Shown: one piece after another, positions 1-6,015 of the stretch
Numbering within the stretch: the stretch's first letter is position 1
How the letters are laid out: every line of letters starts with the position of its first letter
Assembly: GCA_028290325.1 (NCBI GenBank)
Contig: JAQGJY010000098.1
Coordinates: 1-8,147, forward strand
From: Tardiphaga sp.
Lineage (GTDB): Bacteria > Pseudomonadota > Alphaproteobacteria > Rhizobiales > Xanthobacteraceae
DNA length: 8,147 bases
Direction: 5' to 3'
Program-made: the position numbers and the translations under genes
Notes under the pieces: generated by a model
Databases searched by the model: none
What the model saw: the letters and a program-made list of their open reading frames with translations, nothing else
Told to the model about the DNA's origin: nothing

Positions 1-235
1 GATCTATCTGATTCACCTGCCGCTGCTGTCGGTGTTCGCCAAGCTGTTGTTCGCATCGGGGCTCGCGGCGATGGCACCGGAATGGCTCTCGCTGACAGGC
101 CTGCTGTGTATGGTGGTGGTCACAGGCGTCGTCTTCAGCCGCCTGGTCGAGATGCCGTTGATCGCGCTGCTGGGACGGCTCGGACAAAGCCGTTGCCGTA
201 TCGATCGCGGCGTCGTTCCGGAGGTCAGGCGATAA
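1..235 (+). CDS. C-terminal fragment of a membrane acyltransferase (acyltransferase 3 / OafA-like)
   Basis: The gene is open at the left edge and ends in TAA, leaving about 77 residues that begin IYLIHLPLLS. A Tyr-Leu-Ile-His-Leu-Pro motif opening a hydrophobic helix, then a second long hydrophobic helix (TGLLCMVVVTGVVFSRLVEMP) ending in Glu-x-Pro, is the typical end of acyltransferase-3 family proteins. These are polytopic inner-membrane enzymes that transfer acetyl or other acyl groups to surface sugars such as O-antigen, exopolysaccharide or Nod factor. The catalytic N-terminal part is outside the window, so the substrate cannot be named. After the last helix comes a short basic cytoplasmic tail. 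The gene converges on ptsN with 6 nt between stops and no room for a separate terminator. An alternative is another polytopic membrane protein with a similar last helix pair. Confidence 0.72.
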   Translation, partial: IYLIHLPLLSVFAKLLFASGLAAMAPEWLSLTGLLCMVVVTGVVFSRLVEMPLIALLGRLGQSRCRIDRGVVPEVRR

Positions 236-241
236 AGCGCG

Positions 242-703
242 TCAGGCCGCGGTCGCGGGCGGCAGCGCCAGCACGGAATAGATGGCCTGGGCGTCGCGCG
301 AGGCGCGCAGCTTCTTGGCCACGTCCTGATCGCGCAGCAGGCGGGCGATCCGCGCCAGCGCCTTGAGATGATCGGCGCCGGCGCCCTCCGGGGCCAACAG
401 CAGGAATACGAGATCGACCGGCTGGCCATCCATCGCCTCGAAATCGATCGGGCGATCCAGCCGGGCGAACATGCCAAAGAGCCTGTCGAGCTTCGGCAGC
501 TTGCCGTGCGGAATCGCGACGCCGTAGCCGACGGCGGTGGTGCCGAGCTTCTCGCGCTGAAGCAGCACCTCGAACACCGCGCGTTCGTTCTGTCCGGTCA
601 ACGCGGACGCGCGCAAGGCCAGCTCCTGAAGCGCCTGCTTCTTGCTGATGACCTTCAACGCCGGGAGGATCGCCTCGGGTGCGACCAAATCCGTAATCAT
701 CAT
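242..703 (-). CDS. ptsN: Nitrogen PTS regulatory protein EIIA-Ntr
   Basis: This 153-residue protein has the length and pattern of PtsN. It is the cytoplasmic terminal phosphate acceptor of the PTS-Ntr chain (PtsP, NPr, PtsN), a regulatory chain not tied to sugar import. The acceptor histidine is His66 in the motif AIPHGK, preceded by GTTAVGYGVA as in the family. The rest fits a PTS EIIA type 2 fold, with PVDLVFLLLAPEG in the core and the conserved HLKALARIARLLRD helix. In family members the phosphorylation state controls potassium transport and kinases and, in rhizobia, carbon and nitrogen storage. Two adjacent ATG codons open the frame; either could be used, and the only Shine-Dalgarno-like sequence (GGA, about 10 nt upstream) is weak. 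It is the last gene of the rpoN cluster but is separated from hpf by 225 nt and a likely terminator, so it probably has its own promoter. Confidence 0.97.
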   Translation of the reverse strand: MMITDLVAPEAILPALKVISKKQALQELALRASALTGQNERAVFEVLLQREKLGTTAVGYGVAIPHGKLPKLDRLFGMFARLDRPIDFEAMDGQPVDLVFLLLAPEGAGADHLKALARIARLLRDQDVAKKLRASRDAQAIYSVLALPPATAA

Positions 704-854
704 GTGGCGTTCCGGGGGTGTTTAACCGTCAGGTTGTTAGGAGCACATCTCGTCGTCCGGCCTTCGCAGTCACATTATTGGCCGCAACATCGGAGCGTCA
801 TTGCATTCGATCAGTTGCAGCCGCAAAGCATTCTGCGCACCGCGATGCTTTCGA

Positions 855-886
855 AAACGCCCGGTCGTCTTGCGAGCCGGGCGTTT
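855..886 (-). terminator. Intrinsic terminator-like hairpin after hpf
   Basis: A perfect 10-bp inverted repeat (AAACGCCCGG / CCGGGCGTTT) surrounds a 12-nt loop. Read on the minus strand, the GC-rich stem is followed by TTTT and then CG, 43 nt after the hpf stop and about 150 nt before the ptsN start. Stem strength, position and the short T-run fit a Rho-independent terminator or attenuator ending the rpoN-hpf transcript. On the plus strand the hairpin is followed by TTTCC, but no plus-strand gene ends here. The T-run is short, so partial read-through into ptsN is likely. Confidence 0.65.
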
Positions 887-928
887 CCTTTCAAAGGTGG
901 CGGACCATAGGGAGCGGTCCCTGGGGCG

Positions 929-1546
929 TCAATGGCGTTCTGTGGACTGAACAACCGGAGGATCGACCCAGCCGACGTTACCGTCCGGCCGCCGGTAGAT
1001 GATATTGACCCGGCCGCTGCCGCCATGTTGGAACACAATCACCGGCGCGCCGGTGAGATCGAGTTCCGTCACGGCCTGGCTGACCGACATGCTCTTCAGC
1101 GATTGGGTGGCCTCGGCGATGATGACGGGGTTGAATTCGTTGTGCTCGTCCTCGTCATCGTGCGCCGGCGCTTCAATGACGTAGCTCGGCGCATCGAGGG
1201 TCGGGGCGGTGATCTCGGCGAGCGCTTCGGTCTCCGCATGCGCCTTGCGAGCGGAACGATCCTTCAGCCGGCTCTTGTAGCGGCGCAGGCGTTTCTCGAT
1301 CTGATGCAGCGCCTGATCGGCGCTCGCATAGGCATCGGCGGCGTTCGAGTCTGCTTCGAGGGTGATCCCGGAATCGAGATGAAGCGCGCAATCCGTGCGG
1401 AAACCAAAGCCGTCCTTGCTGAACGTGATGTGGCCGGAATAGTTGCCGTCGAAATACTTACGCAGAACTTCATCGGTGCGTTCGCTGACGCGGCCGCGCA
1501 GTGCATCGCCGACGCTGATGCTTTTGCCAGAGACCCGGATGGTCAT
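929..1546 (-). CDS. hpf: Long-form ribosome hibernation promoting factor
   Basis: The protein has 205 residues. Residues 1-100 form the S30AE/YfiA domain, which begins MTIRVSGKSISVGDALRGRV and carries the basic helix EKRLRRYKSRLKDR that lies in the 30S tRNA channel. An acidic, Ala-rich linker spans about 101-138. Residues 139-196 form the C-terminal dimerisation domain (SVSQAVTELDLTGAPVIVFQHGGSGRVNIIYRRPDGNVGWVDP). This layout is the long HPF type, which on its own joins 70S ribosomes into inactive 100S dimers in slow growth or starvation. The start is well supported: GAGGT lies 5 nt before ATG. The gene begins 53 nt after the rpoN stop, with no terminator visible between, so it is probably co-transcribed with rpoN. 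It is much longer than the short HPF or RaiA of enterics (about 95-115 residues). Confidence 0.96.
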   Translation of the reverse strand: MTIRVSGKSISVGDALRGRVSERTDEVLRKYFDGNYSGHITFSKDGFGFRTDCALHLDSGITLEADSNAADAYASADQALHQIEKRLRRYKSRLKDRSARKAHAETEALAEITAPTLDAPSYVIEAPAHDDEDEHNEFNPVIIAEATQSLKSMSVSQAVTELDLTGAPVIVFQHGGSGRVNIIYRRPDGNVGWVDPPVVQSTERH

Positions 1547-1599
1547 TTAGTACCTCGCTCTGCTGGTGGGCTTCGATTATGCGTTTGCTGGGGAAGCAA

Positions 1600-3249
1600 T
1601 CAAGCCGTTGCGGTGTCGCGGGACCGATCTGAGACCGCCGGCGCGGTCAGTGCGTTTCCAATCATGCTCTGTTTGTCCCGACGGCGTTGCACCGACGACG
1701 GTATCCGCATCGCTTCGCGATATTTCGCTACAGTCCGACGCGCGATGTCAATGCCGGAGCCTCTCAGCCGTTCCACGATGCTGTCATCGGACAGGATCGC
1801 TGACGCAATTTCGGCGTCGATCAATTGACGGATCTGATGCCGGACCGCCTCGGCGGAATGCGCCTCGCCGCCATCGGCGGACGCGATCGAGGCGGTGAAA
1901 AAATATTTCAGTTCGAAGCTGCCGCGATTGGTCGCCATGTATTTGTTGGCGGTGACGCGCGACACGGTGGACTCATGCATCTGGATCGCGTCGGCGACGG
2001 CTTTCAGATTCAACGGCCGCAGATGCGCGACACCTTGCGTGAAGAAGCCGTCTTGTTGCCGCACGATTTCGGTGGCGACCTTCAAGATGGTGCGGGCGCG
2101 CTGATCGAGCGCGCGCACCAACCATGTCGCGTTCTGCAAGCAATCCGAGAAGTAGGATTTGTCGCCATCCTTGCGGATGTTTTTTGACAGCTTGGAATAA
2201 TAGACCTGATTGACCAGCACGCGCGGCAGCGTGTCGCTGTTGAGTTCGACCAGCCAGCCGCCATCCGGGCCCGGTCGGACATAGACGTCCGGCACCACGG
2301 TGTGCGTGCGCGACGCGCTGAACTTTGATCCCGGCTTTGGATTGAGCCGGCGGATTTCGCCGATCATGTCGGACAGGTCGTCGTCGTCGACGCCGCAGAT
2401 TTTGCGCAAGCTGCCGATATCGCGCTTCGCCAGCAGATCGAGATGCTCGACCAGCGCCTGCATGGCGGGATCGTAGCGATCCTGATCGCGCAATTGAATG
2501 GCCAGGCATTCGCTGAGATTGCGCGCGCAGACGCCCGGCGGATCGAAGGTCTGCAGCACCTTCAGCACGGCCTCGATCTGCGACGGCGCGGCACCGAGCC
2601 GCTCACTGGCGTCGCCGAGGTCGGGCGGCAGATAGCCGGAATCGTCGACCAGATCGATCAGGTACTGCCCGATGAAACGTTGGGTCGGATCGGTGAAGGC
2701 GACCGCGAGCTGTTCGGCGAGATGGCCGCCCAAGGTGATTTCCGCCGCGACGAAAGCTTCCAGATTGTAGCTGTCGTCGTTCGATGCGCCGCCGCCCCAT
2801 TCGGTGAAGGCGGTCGGCGCCGCATCCTGCGCGTTGCGCGCGGCGGCTTCGGACGGCTCCTCGGAAAACACGTTGTCGAGGCCGGTATCGAGCGTCTGTT
2901 CGATTTCGCTGCGCGATCCGAGATCGCGTTGCATCCAGTCATCCGGCGCCGCCTCGAAGCCATCGCCGGCGCCGCCGCCGTCGGACCCTTCATACGATCC
3001 GTCATCACCGTCGTCGCCGGAACCGGACGACTCATGCCGCTCGGCATAATCGGGCGTCGGTTCGCCGGCGACGGGAACCTCGGGAGTCTCGGCCGCGCGT
3101 TCCAGCAGCGGGTTCCGTTCAAGCTCGTCCTCGACGAAGGTGGCGAGGTCGAGATTGGACAGTTGCAGCAGTTTGATCGCCTGCATCAACTGCGGCGTCA
3201 TCACCAGCGACTGAGACTGGCGGAACTCTAATCGTTGCGTCAACGCCAT
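1600..3249 (-). CDS. rpoN: RNA polymerase sigma-54 factor
   Basis: At 549 residues this is a full-length sigma-54. Region I (1-50) begins MALTQRLEFRQSQSLVMTPQL and contains the Gln/Leu-rich helices that block open-complex formation until an AAA+ activator acts. Region II (about 51-165) is acidic and Gly/Ser-rich. The core-binding domain follows, with the conserved RFIGQYLIDLVDDSGYL (191-207) and FDPPGVCARNLSECLAIQL (235-253). The helix-turn-helix lies near 413-435, and the RpoN box ARRTVAKYRE at 503-512 reads the -24 promoter element. A 37-residue tail follows the box, longer than in E. coli. The start is fixed by the invariant N-terminus, although the ribosome-binding site is weak. Sigma-54 directs nitrogen assimilation and, in relatives, nitrogen fixation and other activator-dependent genes. 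The gene lies 114 nt after lptB and 53 nt before hpf. Confidence 0.99.
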   Translation of the reverse strand: MALTQRLEFRQSQSLVMTPQLMQAIKLLQLSNLDLATFVEDELERNPLLERAAETPEVPVAGEPTPDYAERHESSGSGDDGDDGSYEGSDGGGAGDGFEAAPDDWMQRDLGSRSEIEQTLDTGLDNVFSEEPSEAAARNAQDAAPTAFTEWGGGASNDDSYNLEAFVAAEITLGGHLAEQLAVAFTDPTQRFIGQYLIDLVDDSGYLPPDLGDASERLGAAPSQIEAVLKVLQTFDPPGVCARNLSECLAIQLRDQDRYDPAMQALVEHLDLLAKRDIGSLRKICGVDDDDLSDMIGEIRRLNPKPGSKFSASRTHTVVPDVYVRPGPDGGWLVELNSDTLPRVLVNQVYYSKLSKNIRKDGDKSYFSDCLQNATWLVRALDQRARTILKVATEIVRQQDGFFTQGVAHLRPLNLKAVADAIQMHESTVSRVTANKYMATNRGSFELKYFFTASIASADGGEAHSAEAVRHQIRQLIDAEIASAILSDDSIVERLRGSGIDIARRTVAKYREAMRIPSSVQRRRDKQSMIGNALTAPAVSDRSRDTATA

Positions 3250-3284
3250 GAAGAGAAGAACCGATCCAAAAATGGTCCGTTTCT

Positions 3285-3300
3285 TGCTTATTCCCTTCCA
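3285..3300 (-). promoter_or_regulatory. Weak -24/-12 (sigma-54) promoter-like element before rpoN
   Basis: On the minus strand this site reads TGGAAGGGAATAAGCA. It keeps the two invariant dinucleotides of a sigma-54 promoter, GG and GC, at the required 10-nt spacing, and it begins with TGG. It lacks the CAC of the -24 block and the TT of the -12 block. Transcription would begin near 3274, leaving a leader of about 25 nt before the rpoN ATG, which is a sensible distance. GG-N10-GC is common by chance in GC-rich DNA, although this local stretch is relatively AT-rich. It is a candidate only, for autoregulation of rpoN. Confidence 0.2.
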
Positions 3301-3305
3301 GGCCG

Positions 3306-3315
3306 CATGTACATG
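3306..3315. repeat. Perfect 10-bp palindrome in the lptB-rpoN gap
   Basis: CATGTACATG is identical on both strands. It lies within the 114-nt space between lptB and rpoN, directly upstream of the weak -24/-12-like element, which would place it near -32 to -41 from the inferred start. The position would suit a repressor or activator half-site pair. It does not match the FixK/FNR consensus (TTGAT-N4-ATCAA) that controls one rpoN copy in Bradyrhizobium. No protein can be assigned to it from sequence. Confidence 0.3.
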
Positions 3316-3363
3316 TCTTGACGAATTTTAGATTTCGAGTAGGGCGGGATCGTCGCGGCCAGC

Positions 3364-4332
3364 TTAGAGCCGGAACTCCTCACCTAAATAAAGCCGGCGC
3401 ACGTCCGGATTGGCGACGATCTCCTCCGGCGAGCCTTCGGTCAAGATCTCTCCGGCATAGACGATATAGGCCCGGTCGGTGAGGCCGAGCGTTTCGCGGA
3501 CGTTATGGTCGGTGATCAGCACGCCGATCCCACGGTTGGTCAGATGCCGGACCAGATCCTGGATGTCGCCGACGGCGATCGGATCGATGCCGGCGAACGG
3601 CTCGTCGAGCAGCATGTAATTCGGCCGCGTCGCCAGCGCGCGCGCGATCTCGACGCGGCGGCGCTCGCCGCCCGACAGCGCGATCGACGGCGATTTCCGT
3701 AGCCGGGTGATGTTGAATTCCTCGAGCAGGCCGTCGAGTTCCTTCTCGCGCTTCTTGCTGTTCGGCTCGACGACTTCGAGCACCGCCCGAATGTTCTGTT
3801 CGACCGTAAGCCCGCGAAAAATCGAGGCTTCCTGCGGCAGATAGCCAATGCCGAGCCGCGCCCGCTGATACATCGGCAGCTTGGTGACGTCGTGGCCGTC
3901 GAGCTCGATGCCGCCGCGATCTGCCTTGATGAGGCCAGTGATCATATAGAACACGGTGGTTTTGCCGGCGCCGTTTGGGCCGAGCAGGCCGACCGCCTCG
4001 CCGCGCCGCACATAGATGCTGACGCCGCGCACGACCTGTCGCGAGCCGAAGCTCTTCTCGACGCTGTGGACGGCCAGATAGCCGGCGCGGCCATCGCCGC
4101 CGCCATTGGCTTGGACGGCGGATCGGACGACGCGCTGTTTCGGCTTGCCGGCGGCCGGGCCGGGTGCGTCTCGCACTGAGGGCGCGTCTCGCACCGAGGG
4201 CGCGTCCCGCGCCATTGGCGCGATCATGCCGTCCGGGCTGTCGAGCGAGGTGATGTCCGTCTGCGACCGCGCGAAGCCCTGGGGGCCGCGTTTGGCCGGT
4301 CGCCGGCGGAACATGCCGAGTAAATCCACCAT
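3364..4332 (-). CDS. lptB: LPS export ABC transporter ATP-binding protein LptB, with long N-terminal extension
   Basis: This 322-residue protein has a complete ABC ATPase from about residue 84: Walker A GPNGAGKTT at 118-126, Q-loop Gln167 in LPQE, signature LSGGE at 219-223, Walker B MLLDEP with Asp243 and Glu244, and the switch His276 in TDHNV. The C-terminus YLGEEFRL is typical of LptB. LptB powers extraction of lipopolysaccharide from the inner membrane with LptF and LptG (not in this window) and delivery to LptC and LptA. LptB proteins usually have about 240 residues. Here about 80 extra residues precede the ATPase: a basic start (MFRRRPAKR) followed by a disordered-looking Ala/Pro/Arg segment with a VRDAPS repeat. 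The first ATG has no strong Shine-Dalgarno, and Met7, Met36 or Met40 remain possible starts. It lies between lptA (112 nt) and rpoN (114 nt). Confidence 0.97.
   Translation of the reverse strand: MVDLLGMFRRRPAKRGPQGFARSQTDITSLDSPDGMIAPMARDAPSVRDAPSVRDAPGPAAGKPKQRVVRSAVQANGGGDGRAGYLAVHSVEKSFGSRQVVRGVSIYVRRGEAVGLLGPNGAGKTTVFYMITGLIKADRGGIELDGHDVTKLPMYQRARLGIGYLPQEASIFRGLTVEQNIRAVLEVVEPNSKKREKELDGLLEEFNITRLRKSPSIALSGGERRRVEIARALATRPNYMLLDEPFAGIDPIAVGDIQDLVRHLTNRGIGVLITDHNVRETLGLTDRAYIVYAGEILTEGSPEEIVANPDVRRLYLGEEFRL
4163..4216 (-). repeat. 18-nt tandem repeat coding VRDAPS in lptB
   Basis: Two nearly identical 18-nt units (4163-4180 and 4181-4198, two differences) are followed by a third, more diverged unit (4199-4216). 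Because 18 is a multiple of three, the units add six residues each without shifting frame, giving the protein series ARDAPS-VRDAPS-VRDAPG in the N-terminal extension of LptB (about residues 41-58). Copy number could vary between strains without harming the ATPase domain. Confidence 0.85.
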
Positions 4333-4359
4333 GCGATGTCGCTCAATTCCGTCGATGAA

Positions 4360-4379
4360 GTGGTTGGCCCGCCGACCAC
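4360..4379 (-). repeat. Small hairpin in the lptA-lptB gap
   Basis: An 8-bp near-perfect inverted repeat with a 4-nt loop (GTGGTTGG / CCGACCAC on the plus strand) lies 27-47 nt before the lptB ATG. On the minus-strand transcript it has one C-A mismatch and no T-run after it, so it is not a terminator. It could shape mRNA stability or access to the lptB ribosome-binding site. It may equally be chance in GC-rich DNA. Confidence 0.25.
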
Positions 4380-4444
4380 CAGCAATATGTCAGTGTCCTT
4401 TTGCGGGCAGCGCGCAACCGCCGCAAGCCCGACAGGCCCCGACA

Positions 4445-5122
4445 TTACTTTTGTTTGGTCGGCTTCGGCGCGGCGGCAGGGTTCGCCCCCGGGATGATGC
4501 TGGAGGGGCCGCCGCTCGGCCCGCCGGAGGACTGGAACAGGCCCTGCACGCGGCCGGTATCGGATTCGACACGCGAGACACCGCTCGTCATGTCGACCAC
4601 CAGCCGATCGCCGCGCAGCACGTTCTGACCCTGCGTGAGAACGACGCCGCCGATCATCGTGACCAGGTTGGTCTTGGTGTCGAACACGGCGCTTTCCCCG
4701 GTCACGACCTGATCCTTCTGGGTGACGACGACGCTGCCTTTGGCTTCCAGCCGGCGGATCGACGACGAGCCGGCGGGGCCGGGAGCCGCGGATTTCATCG
4801 CCGTCTTCGGCGGCGCTTTCGGCGCGCCCTTGCCGCCGGCGGTCTCGGCGCCATCGTAATAGACCACCAGCGTCTGCGACTTCATCGTGGTGTCGCCCTG
4901 GATCACCTTCACATCGCCGGCGAAGGTCGCTTCCTTCTTTTTGTCGCGCATTTCCAGCGACGCGGCCTCGATCTGGATCGGCTGGTCGCGGTTTTGCGAG
5001 AAGCCCTGCATGGCATTCGGCACGCCGGACACGGCGCTTTGCGCGCGGGCGAGGTCGAACGGGCCTGCCAGCGCGCAGGCGATGAGGGTGGCGCCGAGCG
5101 CGATCGTTTGAAGACGGATCAT
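4445..5122 (-). CDS. lptA: Periplasmic LPS transport protein LptA (OstA-like)
   Basis: With the ATG start the protein has 225 residues. It begins with a signal peptide (MIRLQTIALGATLIACALAG..., likely cleaved after ARA at 27), followed by OstA/LptA beta-jellyroll repeats: PIQIEAASLEMRDKKKEATFAGDVKVIQGDTTMKSQTLVVYY and, later, RRLEAKGSVVVTQKDQVVTGESAVFDTKTNLVTMIGGVVLTQGQNVLRGDRLVVDMTSG. LptA forms the periplasmic bridge that passes lipopolysaccharide from LptC to LptD. Residues about 92-119 are a Gly/Ala/Pro/Lys insert between the repeats, and the tail after 198 is Gly/Ser/Pro-rich. A GTG eight codons upstream (5146) would overlap lptC by 17 nt. I prefer ATG 5122, which begins 7 nt after the lptC stop and places the signal peptide at the N-terminus. 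The close spacing indicates translational coupling with lptC. Confidence 0.92.
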   Translation of the reverse strand: MIRLQTIALGATLIACALAGPFDLARAQSAVSGVPNAMQGFSQNRDQPIQIEAASLEMRDKKKEATFAGDVKVIQGDTTMKSQTLVVYYDGAETAGGKGAPKAPPKTAMKSAAPGPAGSSSIRRLEAKGSVVVTQKDQVVTGESAVFDTKTNLVTMIGGVVLTQGQNVLRGDRLVVDMTSGVSRVESDTGRVQGLFQSSGGPSGGPSSIIPGANPAAAPKPTKQK

Positions 5123-5129
5123 GATGGGA

Positions 5130-5870
5130 TCACTTTGCACCAACACGGTTCACCGAAGGTGAACGCGGTTTCACCGCCGGCTGTATCTCGGGCGCGGACG
5201 TGGCCTCGGCCGGCGCGTCCATCACCAGCCGCATGACGACATTGCCCTCGAAGCGGACCACATCGCCCTTGTCGGTCAGGCGCAATTTATTGGCGCGCAC
5301 GGTGCCGTTGGTCAGTTTGACATCGACGCCGTCGTCGGTGGAAACCCCGCCGCTGGCGATATCGACCGTCGCCTGATTGAGGCGCACCTCGTAGCCGGCG
5401 GAGGTTTGCAGGAAGACGTCGTTCCGCAGATCGAGCACCTGCGCCTTGGTGTCGAACAGGCCGGTGCGCGCTTCCAGCGTCACGGTCGATTGATCCTCGG
5501 TCAGCACCTTGCCGCGCACCATGGTCAGATCGACCTTGTTCGGCGCCGTGAGATCCTGGGTCGCGGTCTTGGCCCAGATTTCATAGGGCCGCTGGTCCGG
5601 CGAGAAGCCTGACATATGCGGCGATTCCATCGTGATCTTGGTGCCGGACACGACCATGTTGCCGACGTCGACCGGTAGATTGGTGAGGATTCGGAACGGG
5701 TTGAAGATCGACACCGCGAGAATCGCGGCCAGCGACAGCGCCACCATGGCCGGCACGGCGACGCGCAACAGCCGCACCAGCCGGCTGTGGCGCGCGGCGA
5801 TGGCGAAACGCGCATCCATGCCGGCCTGAATGCTCTGGCCGCCGACCGATTGGCTCTGAACCGAGTACAC
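5130..5870 (-). CDS. lptC: LPS export system protein LptC, GTG start
   Basis: The protein has 246 residues: a basic cytoplasmic N-terminus (about 1-35), one membrane helix (about 36-56, VAVPAMVALSLAAILAVSIF), then a periplasmic LptC/YrbK beta-jellyroll containing GTKITMESPHMSGFSPDQRPYEIWAKTATQDL and LTMVRGKVLTEDQSTVTLEARTGLFDTKAQVLDL. LptC sits with LptB2FG, takes lipopolysaccharide from it and hands it to LptA. The GTG at 5870 is chosen because GGAG lies exactly 5 nt upstream (5876-5879) and the product starts shortly before the membrane helix. The frame stays open a further 114 codons upstream, but those overlap rnd in another frame and look non-coding. It has about 55 more residues than E. 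coli LptC, as N- and C-terminal tails; the tail after 220 is Pro/Ala-rich. Confidence 0.92.
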   Translation of the reverse strand: MYSVQSQSVGGQSIQAGMDARFAIAARHSRLVRLLRVAVPAMVALSLAAILAVSIFNPFRILTNLPVDVGNMVVSGTKITMESPHMSGFSPDQRPYEIWAKTATQDLTAPNKVDLTMVRGKVLTEDQSTVTLEARTGLFDTKAQVLDLRNDVFLQTSAGYEVRLNQATVDIASGGVSTDDGVDVKLTNGTVRANKLRLTDKGDVVRFEGNVVMRLVMDAPAEATSAPEIQPAVKPRSPSVNRVGAK

Positions 5871-5875
5871 CGCGT

Positions 5876-5880
5876 CTCCA
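5876..5880 (-). promoter_or_regulatory. Shine-Dalgarno that sets the lptC GTG start
   Basis: TGGAG on the minus strand lies 5 nt before GTG 5870. The next in-frame ATG, at codon 18 (Met-Asp-Ala-Arg), has no comparable site, which supports GTG as the initiator. Confidence 0.6.
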
Positions 5881-5902
5881 AACTGACTCGCCAGCCAGTG
5901 TA

Positions 5903-5926
5903 CTGCAAAATCAGCCCTTCTTGCAG
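5903..5926. repeat. Inverted repeat in the rnd-lptC gap
   Basis: CTGCAA and TTGCAG, 12 nt apart, form a perfect 6-bp inverted repeat within the 145-nt space between rnd and lptC, about 33-56 nt before the lptC GTG. It overlaps a poor sigma-70-like pair on the minus strand (CTGCAA, 18 nt, TACACT). It could be an operator for an lptC promoter or chance. Nothing else is recognisable in this gap. Confidence 0.2.
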
Positions 5927-6015
5927 CCCGCCGCGATCCATGCACCCAGTCTGAGAAAGATGACGGTTTCGCGGCGGAACGTCGTCCGGTCCAAGCGGAA
6001 TTGGACCCGTTGGTT

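Noticed and set aside
902..920. GGACC / GGTCC inverted repeat just after the hpf stop
   Set aside because: The stem has only 5 bp with a 9-nt loop and no T-run. The hairpin at 855-886 is far stronger.
932..1828. Long plus-strand open frame (298 codons) opposite hpf and the end of rpoN
   Set aside because: It is antisense to two clearly recognised genes, has an Arg/Ala/Gly-rich composition typical of reverse-strand frames in GC-rich DNA, and matches no family I know.
2443..3231. Plus-strand open frame (262 codons) opposite the 5' half of rpoN
   Set aside because: It mirrors rpoN codons, has no recognisable domain, and has no independent ribosome-binding site or context.
4106..5236. Plus-strand open frame (376 codons) opposite lptB, lptA and part of lptC
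   Set aside because: It spans three well-supported genes on the other strand and reads as low-complexity Arg/Ala/Gly/His sequence.
5925..5940. TGG-N10-GC match on the minus strand before lptC, resembling a sigma-54 promoter
   Set aside because: The sequence is almost entirely G and C, where this pattern is expected often by chance, and LPS export genes are essential and not usually sigma-54 dependent.
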